Positions 58,497-64,000 of a stretch of DNA of 64,000 nt are shown here, piece after piece. The notes below the pieces were generated by a model that saw only the letters and a list, made by a program, of their open reading frames with translations, was not told the origin of the DNA and did not search any database. Origin of the DNA: Candidatus Defluviilinea proxima (lineage in GTDB: Bacteria > Chloroflexota > Anaerolineae > Anaerolineales > Villigracilaceae); NCBI GenBank assembly GCA_016721115.1, contig JADKIW010000001.1, positions 3,673,501 through 3,737,500 of the forward strand. The letters run 5' to 3'. A program made the translations under genes and the position numbers. Numbering within the stretch: the first letter of the stretch is position 1; each line of letters begins with the position of its first letter.

Positions 58497-60224
58497 ATGT
58501 TCGAACAGATCAAAAAAACCTTCTCTCCACCCGTTTTTCCTGATAATGATGATAAAACCCGTGCCGCCCTTTATGGCAACTGGATTATCCTGCTCTTTAT
58601 GGGCCTTGTCCTTGCTACTGAAATCTCCGGGAAAATGGTACAGGGCGATTTCACTTTCAATATATTGGACGCTGCGTTATTCACACTTTTCGTCTTACTT
58701 TTCGTGGCTTGGGTATTACTCAAAAACGGATATGTAAATCAGGCAAATATATTGCTGGTTTCGTTGATGTGGACCATATCAAACTTATACGCATTTCTTG
58801 GCTTTGGCGTCAGAGACTCTGCCTACATTGCCAACTTTATCATCATTCTAGCCGCAGGGCTTTTACTGGGCTGGCGTGCCGCATCGATCCTCACAGCTGT
58901 TACCATCCTTACTGGTTTTGGCCTGGCATACGCAGAAACCCACAATTTGAGTCCAACCGCCTACTATTCCGTATCTGCAAACACAGCCAGAAACGATATG
59001 ACTTCCATTCTCGTTGTGTATGCAATTTTTATTTTCCTGTTGTTCAATGGTTGGGATAGTGCCATAAAAAGCGCCAAACGAGGAAAAAACGAGCTGGAAA
59101 TCAGCAACCGAGAACTCCTCGTGTCACAAAGCATGCTGGAGAAAAACCAAAGAGATTTATTAACTGCGAACCAGGAACTTGTTCATAGAAATGAACGCGT
59201 CAATGCGGTTGCTGAAATTTCCAATAAGATCGCCACCATTAACAACATCGAAGACCTCCTCGTGTCCATAGTACATACCATTAGTCGGAAATTTGGCTAT
59301 TATCATGTAGGCATATTTCTTCTGGATGAAGGAAAACAGTTTGCTGTATTACGCGCAGCGAACAGTGATGGCGGGAAAAATATGCTTACGCGAGGTCACC
59401 GCTTGCGCGTCGGTGCACAAGGTATCGTCGGTTATGTTACCTATAGCGGAATTCCTCGTATTGCATTGGACGTAGGTGAAGATGCGGCTTTCTTCAACAA
59501 TCCAGACTTGCCTGAGACCCATTCCGAAGTTACCCTGCCAATTAAATTTGGTAATGAAATAGTGGGAGCTTTAGACATTCAGTCGAAGGAAACAAATGCA
59601 TTCACTAAAGAAGATGTGGAAGTCCTCTCCATTTTAACCAACCAGGTTTCGGTTGCGATCCAAAATGCATTTTCATTGGATCAGGCACGACGCGCACTTC
59701 AGGAAGCAGAGTTCGCCACCAGTCAATTAACAGGAATCGCGTGGAAAGAGTATGCAGAAAAAGTAAGAACAAAAGGGTATCGCTATGATGGCCTTCGACC
59801 CGAACCCTTGAAGGGATCAGTGAGCTCCTCCTCAGAGAGTGATTCAACGATAATACCTGTCCAACTACGCGGACAAACCATCGGGCGTTTGAAATTAAAG
59901 ACATCTGACTCATCACGCAAATTAACAGATGACGAAATCGCCATTGTTGAATCCACTGCTGATCGTGTTGCTCTTGCCTTTGACTCGGCACGCTTGCTTG
60001 ATGATGCACAAAAACGTGCTACTCGCGAATCATTCCTCTCTGAAATAGGCTCAAAACTCAGCACATCCTTTCAACTGGATACCATTCTTCGCGATACAGT
60101 AGAGGAACTTGGACAAAACCTGAAGGATTCGACAGTCACTTTCCAATTGGTGAACCCATCTTCGCCTATGACCATGGACAATAATGATGAAAACAAACCT
60201 TCATTGGGAAGAAAGACGGAGTAA
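58497..60224 (+). CDS. Membrane GAF protein (array member 6)
   Basis: 575 residues. Membrane segments ~25-185 (ILLFMGLVLATEISG; LFTLFVLLFVAWVLLK; IIILAAGLLLGWRAASILTA), a longer coiled coil (LEISNRELLVSQSMLEKNQRD), GAF ~235-400 (FGYYHVGIFLLDEGKQFAVLRAANSDGG; FFNNPDLPETHSEVTLPIKFG; IVGALDIQSKE), linker with GIAWKEYAEKVR, second GAF half (IIPVQLRGQTIGRLKLK) and tail RESFLSEIGSKLSTSFQLD. Same plan as members 3-5 and 7. Begins 9 nt after member 5. Confidence 0.88.
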   Translation: MFEQIKKTFSPPVFPDNDDKTRAALYGNWIILLFMGLVLATEISGKMVQGDFTFNILDAALFTLFVLLFVAWVLLKNGYVNQANILLVSLMWTISNLYAFLGFGVRDSAYIANFIIILAAGLLLGWRAASILTAVTILTGFGLAYAETHNLSPTAYYSVSANTARNDMTSILVVYAIFIFLLFNGWDSAIKSAKRGKNELEISNRELLVSQSMLEKNQRDLLTANQELVHRNERVNAVAEISNKIATINNIEDLLVSIVHTISRKFGYYHVGIFLLDEGKQFAVLRAANSDGGKNMLTRGHRLRVGAQGIVGYVTYSGIPRIALDVGEDAAFFNNPDLPETHSEVTLPIKFGNEIVGALDIQSKETNAFTKEDVEVLSILTNQVSVAIQNAFSLDQARRALQEAEFATSQLTGIAWKEYAEKVRTKGYRYDGLRPEPLKGSVSSSSESDSTIIPVQLRGQTIGRLKLKTSDSSRKLTDDEIAIVESTADRVALAFDSARLLDDAQKRATRESFLSEIGSKLSTSFQLDTILRDTVEELGQNLKDSTVTFQLVNPSSPMTMDNNDENKPSLGRKTE

Positions 60225-60227
60225 CGC

Positions 60228-61982
60228 ATGGTGACGAATCAAACTCCAAATTCCAAGCCCGTCCAAAAACCCACCTGGCAACGACTGTGGGATTGGCTAA
60301 CAGCACCAACCTCCGCCATTACAGATATTGGCGAGCAACGTTCTGCTCGTTTGGCTGCTTCTTTCCTATTTACGATCGCTTTCTTTGCATTTTTGGGTGG
60401 CATCGCCCGCTTTACAATGGCACATCGAAATATAGTGGAGGCATTTTCAGGCGGAATTGGTCTTTCACTCTTCCCAACCCTACTTGTCTACGCATTAGCA
60501 CGGAGCAAATGGTATCGTGTCGCCATATTTATTTTTTCGGTCACGTACGGTTCTATTGCATATATTTCCATGATATCCGAAGGGGCTCAAGCAAATTCCG
60601 GGGTGCTAATTTTTATCTATGTCCCCATCAGCTTGATCGTTGCCAGTACATTTTTATCTGGGTGGGCAGTATTCCTACTAACGGGCCTAAATGTTGGCGC
60701 CCTTGTTGCTACAAAATACTTTGGTGCGCCAGTCCCGAGTGAGTTGGCCGTGGAAGCGGCGATGATCACCGTTATTGGTGTTGTATTAATTCTCCTCACA
60801 AATTTTCGGAAAAGCATTGAAGGTATCAGATTCCATCAATTACAAGATGCCAATCGCGAATTTGAAAATCTGGCTATCAACCTCGAACAACGCGTGAACG
60901 AACGCACGGCAGAACTTGAAAAGGCGAACATCCAAACCAGCCAACGCGCCAAACAACTGCAAACGATCACCCAACTTTCAGAGACCATCGCGCAGGTGCA
61001 GGATCTGAACGAACTATTCCCAGCCACTACAGAACTCATTAGTGAGCGATTTGGTTTTTATCACGTGGGCGTATTCCTCATTGACGAAGCGAAAGAGTTT
61101 GCTGTTCTACAAGCCGCCAACAGTGAGGGCGGAAAACGGATGTTGAACCGTGGGCACAAACTGAAACTCGGAACTGGTGTGGTAGGCTACTCTGCACAAA
61201 CAGGTCAACCCCGCATCGCTCTGGACGTTGGGACTGATGCTGTTTTCTTCAACAACCCCGACCTACCAAACACCCATTCCGAAGCCGCCCTGCCGTTGAA
61301 ATCACGTGGCGATGTTATCGGTATATTGGATGTACAAAGCACGGAAATAGGTGCGTTTACTAGCGAAGATCTGCAAGTACTTACAACCCTGGCCAATCAG
61401 GTATCCATTGCATTCGAGAACACCCGATTATTAAGTGAAACACGTGCGGCGCTTTTGCAAGTTCAGGAAGTGTATAACGAGTTCACACGGACCGAATGGG
61501 GCCGTGCCGTAACACTGGCTGAGCAACCTGGTTTCCGATATCAGGCAGGACGCATCGAAATGCTGGAAAATGCACTGCGCACTCCTGAAATACTGTCAGC
61601 AGTGGAAAATGGGACTGTTGTAGCGAATCAGCCCAACGGGTCGAAAGAGAAGCGAATGTCAATGGCAGTCCCGGTCAAATTACGCGGAGAAGTTATCGGC
61701 GTGCTACACATCGAGTCGAATAATTCGTCAAAAGAATGGCAACAAGATGAGATCAGCCTCGTGGAGGCAGTTGCAGAACGCGCCGCCTTTGCCATGGAAA
61801 ACGCTCGATTGTTCCAGGATGCACGTCGGCGCGCCGCAAAAGAGCAATTGATCTCGCAGGCAACATCACGTATTAGTGGTGCTCTTGATCTCGAAAATAT
61901 CTTGAAAAACACAGCCGAGGAACTGGAAAAAGTGCTGAGCGGTTCCGAAATATTGATCCAGTTCCAAAATAAAGAAAAATAG
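60228..61982 (+). CDS. Membrane GAF protein (array member 7)
   Basis: 584 residues. Membrane segments ~45-190 (LAASFLFTIAFFAFLGG; VFLLTGLNVGALVATKYFG; AAMITVIGVVLILLTN), coiled coil LEQRVNERTAELEKANIQT, GAF ~240-400 (FGFYHVGVFLIDEAKEFAVLQAANSEGG; FFNNPDLPNTHSEAALPLKSRG; VIGILDVQSTEIG), linker with FTRTEWGRAVTL, second GAF half (AVPVKLRGEVIGVLHIES) and tail KEQLISQATSRISGALDLEN. ATG 60228 has GGAG about 6 nt upstream; 3 nt after member 6. Confidence 0.88.
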   Translation: MVTNQTPNSKPVQKPTWQRLWDWLTAPTSAITDIGEQRSARLAASFLFTIAFFAFLGGIARFTMAHRNIVEAFSGGIGLSLFPTLLVYALARSKWYRVAIFIFSVTYGSIAYISMISEGAQANSGVLIFIYVPISLIVASTFLSGWAVFLLTGLNVGALVATKYFGAPVPSELAVEAAMITVIGVVLILLTNFRKSIEGIRFHQLQDANREFENLAINLEQRVNERTAELEKANIQTSQRAKQLQTITQLSETIAQVQDLNELFPATTELISERFGFYHVGVFLIDEAKEFAVLQAANSEGGKRMLNRGHKLKLGTGVVGYSAQTGQPRIALDVGTDAVFFNNPDLPNTHSEAALPLKSRGDVIGILDVQSTEIGAFTSEDLQVLTTLANQVSIAFENTRLLSETRAALLQVQEVYNEFTRTEWGRAVTLAEQPGFRYQAGRIEMLENALRTPEILSAVENGTVVANQPNGSKEKRMSMAVPVKLRGEVIGVLHIESNNSSKEWQQDEISLVEAVAERAAFAMENARLFQDARRRAAKEQLISQATSRISGALDLENILKNTAEELEKVLSGSEILIQFQNKEK

Positions 61983-62026
61983 GAATAGAAATTTTCCTTA
62001 CAGGCAACGGATAAAGCGACAATATT

Positions 62027-64000
62027 ATGAAGACTGAAACCATGAAAATAAAAAACACACGAAGTCTGACAACCACATTAGCGATCAGCTTTTTCAGCTT
62101 GAGCGCGGTGGCCCTTTTGATTTCGAACAGTCTACAGATCGCATTAACTATCCGAACTCAGCAGACGGAAATCCTGGCCAAACAGGCGTTGATCGCTCAG
62201 GACACAGAGAAAAGAGTGAGTGATTTCATCCAGGGAAAGTTCGCATCCATGGAGACGGCCGCGAGCTTTTCCAATCTGGCAACAGCATCTTATGACGAGC
62301 GTATCACTGCGTTGAACGGTATGTTAGGCCTTGATCCTTCCTTCAGGCAGATCAGCATGACAAGTAGCGGCGCCAATCTCCAAGCATATGTCTCGCGTAC
62401 ATCTCAAACGATCTCTCAACAATTTGCGTCTCAACTTACTGGATCTGTGTATTCTGCGTTATCAATGGGAGAAAAATTCTTTGTCAGCCCAGTGTATTTT
62501 GATGAAACGACGGCTGAACCTCTAATCGCACTGGCTCTCCCATACAAGACCGTCTTTGGTGATTACCAAGGTGTTTTGTCAACCGAGGTCAGTTTAAGAT
62601 TTCTTTGGGATCTAGTCGATACCATCAAGGTTGGCGAAACTGGATATGTATATATTGTGGACAATCAAGGAAACCTAATCGCCTACAAGGATAGAGGGCG
62701 AGTACTCGAAGGTGAAAATGTCAGCAATATTTTTGAAGTTAGCGAGTTTGTACAAGACCCTTCTGCCCCTCTCGATTTAACAGACGATGTAAACACATAT
62801 ACAGGGCTAAGTGGTGAAACCGTTTTAGGCACATTTGTGCCACTAGGAGCGCCCCAATGGGCGGTTGTTGTTGAATTACCACAGAAAGAAGCTTACCAAA
62901 ACATAGTATCCCTCGCATGGCAGTCATTTGCGCTCGCAGTGCTTATTGCCTTACTTGCGGCATTGGTAGGGTATCTCAGTGCACAACGAACTGCAAAGCC
63001 ATTGATCGAACTTTCCAGCGCAGCTACGGCCGTGGCCAATGGCAACTTCAATGTTCAAGCCAAAGTTGCTGGTGCAAAAGAGATCATACAACTGACAGAT
63101 TCTTTCAACAACATGACGACCCAGTTGAGCGATTCGATCAGCAACCTCGAACAACGAGTTACAGAACGTACAGAAGATCTGCAAAAAGCCAATCAACAAA
63201 ACGAACGGCGTGCCAAGCAATTTGAGGCTATCGCACGCGTTACCCGTACGATCAGTTCATCGTTTGAGCTTGATATTCTTGGAACACAAATTACGAACGC
63301 GATCAGCCGCGAGTTTGGTTTCTACCATGTTGGTATCTTCCTACTAGATAGCGCAAAGGAGTACGCAGTACTCAACGCGTCGAACAGTGAAGGTGGTCAG
63401 GTTATGTTGCAACGCGGACATAGACTTAAAGTTGGAGAAAAAGGAATGGTCGGCTTCGTATCCAGCACCGGCAAGCCGCGTGTGGCTCTTGATACAGGAG
63501 TAGATGCCGTCTTCTTCAACAACCCTGATCTACCCAATACACGTTCAGAAATCACGCTTCCCCTACGTGCAGGGGAAGATGTGATCGGTGTACTTGATGT
63601 ACAAAGTGTTGAGTCAAATGCCTTCTCACGTGAGGATGTAAATATCCTTTCGATCCTTGCCGATCAGGTTAGTATTGCGTTCCAAAATGCAAGGCAAAAT
63701 GAGGAAACGCGAAGGGCGTTGGCTGAATCTGATGCACTTTCACGTCAATTTGTCCAAACTGGTTGGCGCCAATTCACAAAGAAGCAAAACCTGTTGGGTG
63801 TGCGTCACGCCGGTACAAAGGCAACCATTCTTTACAGTGATGAAGAAACCAAAGGCAAAGATCAGCTACTTAAAACGACAAAGCAGGCAACAGTCAAGCC
63901 AAGAGGCGGCTTTTTATCTCTTCCTATTAAATTACGTGGTGAGGTCATCGGTTCAGTAGATATTCAGGCCACAGACAATCGTCAATGGGAACAGGACGAG
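62027..64000 (+). CDS. dCache-HAMP-GAF protein (array member 8), 3' end outside window
   Basis: 658 codons are open to the last base. Helix 1 near 20-45, then an outer sensor of ~230 residues of the double Cache type (VSPVYFDETTAEPLIALALPYK; GETGYVYIVDNQGNLIAYKD), helix 2 (ALAVLIALLAALVGYLSAQ), HAMP (KPLIELSSAATAVANGNFNV), coiled coil LEQRVTERTEDLQKANQQ, GAF (FGFYHVGIFLLDSAKEYAVLNASNSEGG; FFNNPDLPNTRSEITLPLRAG; VIGVLDVQSVES) and second GAF half (SLPIKLRGEVIGSVDIQ). Cache domains bind small extracellular ligands. Whether it finally carries an output domain cannot be seen. ATG 62027 or 62042; gap to member 7 is 44 nt. Confidence 0.85.
   Translation, partial: MKTETMKIKNTRSLTTTLAISFFSLSAVALLISNSLQIALTIRTQQTEILAKQALIAQDTEKRVSDFIQGKFASMETAASFSNLATASYDERITALNGMLGLDPSFRQISMTSSGANLQAYVSRTSQTISQQFASQLTGSVYSALSMGEKFFVSPVYFDETTAEPLIALALPYKTVFGDYQGVLSTEVSLRFLWDLVDTIKVGETGYVYIVDNQGNLIAYKDRGRVLEGENVSNIFEVSEFVQDPSAPLDLTDDVNTYTGLSGETVLGTFVPLGAPQWAVVVELPQKEAYQNIVSLAWQSFALAVLIALLAALVGYLSAQRTAKPLIELSSAATAVANGNFNVQAKVAGAKEIIQLTDSFNNMTTQLSDSISNLEQRVTERTEDLQKANQQNERRAKQFEAIARVTRTISSSFELDILGTQITNAISREFGFYHVGIFLLDSAKEYAVLNASNSEGGQVMLQRGHRLKVGEKGMVGFVSSTGKPRVALDTGVDAVFFNNPDLPNTRSEITLPLRAGEDVIGVLDVQSVESNAFSREDVNILSILADQVSIAFQNARQNEETRRALAESDALSRQFVQTGWRQFTKKQNLLGVRHAGTKATILYSDEETKGKDQLLKTTKQATVKPRGGFLSLPIKLRGEVIGSVDIQATDNRQWEQDE

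Noticed and set aside
1..64000. CRISPR arrays, rRNA genes, prophage or complete insertion sequences
   Set aside because: No regularly spaced direct repeats, no rRNA-like sequence, no transposase, integrase or phage structural genes were seen. The repeats present are short dispersed palindromes.

Overview
The window looks like chromosome of a Chloroflexota bacterium, most likely class Anaerolineae. That placement is inferred from gene content and style rather than from a marker gene: many lipoproteins with Thr/Pro-rich linkers, type 2 isopentenyl-diphosphate isomerase, RIO-type kinase, DUF5060/DUF4038-like glycosidase, fused peptide and branched-chain amino acid ABC subunits, multi-GAF proteins without output domains, and very many intergenic palindromes. 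No phage, plasmid, CRISPR or rRNA is seen.

Layout. 1-2025: end of a Ser/Thr kinase and a class IV aminotransferase. 2083-6082: a heterodimeric ABC exporter preceded by promoter, 28-aa leader peptide and intrinsic terminator. 6134-7966: two GNAT acetyltransferases. 8007-14482 (minus): oligopeptide ABC operon (binding protein, DppB, fused DppC-DppD, OppF) ending in a SpoU-type RNA methyltransferase. 14853-21389 (minus): glycosidase lipoprotein, GNAT, RIO kinase with its own leader-peptide attenuator, membrane endonuclease/phosphatase-fold protein, DUF3291 and MttB-like proteins. 21492-28784: hybrid-free histidine kinase, lipoprotein-LivH-LivM fusion, secreted alpha/beta hydrolase, amidohydrolase. 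28762-32221: DUF4258/YgiT toxin-antitoxin pair, unknown genes, a gene cut by an amber codon, a DinB-like gene beside a duplicated ABC-transporter tail. 32373-36537 (minus): a second, paralogous heterodimeric ABC pair split by a GIY-YIG nuclease gene embedded in palindromic repeats. 36615-43441: sucCD, acpP, fni, an LRR-Roc-COR-TIR protein, a HAD phosphatase. 43655-48397: ABC-2 exporter, a lipoprotein, polyprenyl diphosphate synthase, tRNA-Gly(CCC). 48504-64000: two stand-alone receiver proteins followed by at least eight tandem GAF-domain proteins, the last running off the window.

Three signals deserve most attention. (1) Two unrelated operons carry attenuators with the same design: SD-linked segment, leader codons Ser-Ala-Pro, and a terminator whose tip pairs with those same codons; a third locus keeps a decayed copy. 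(2) A 50-bp palindromic repeat with compensating end sequences surrounds a GIY-YIG nuclease gene and has also entered two coding genes without breaking the frame; a different palindrome sits in the Roc GTPase gene. (3) A 15-kb tandem array of sensor-like GAF proteins has two receivers and no visible kinase, cyclase or phosphodiesterase.

Functions are read from motifs and family knowledge only. No search, alignment program or folding program was run, and starts, promoters and RNA pairings were judged by eye.
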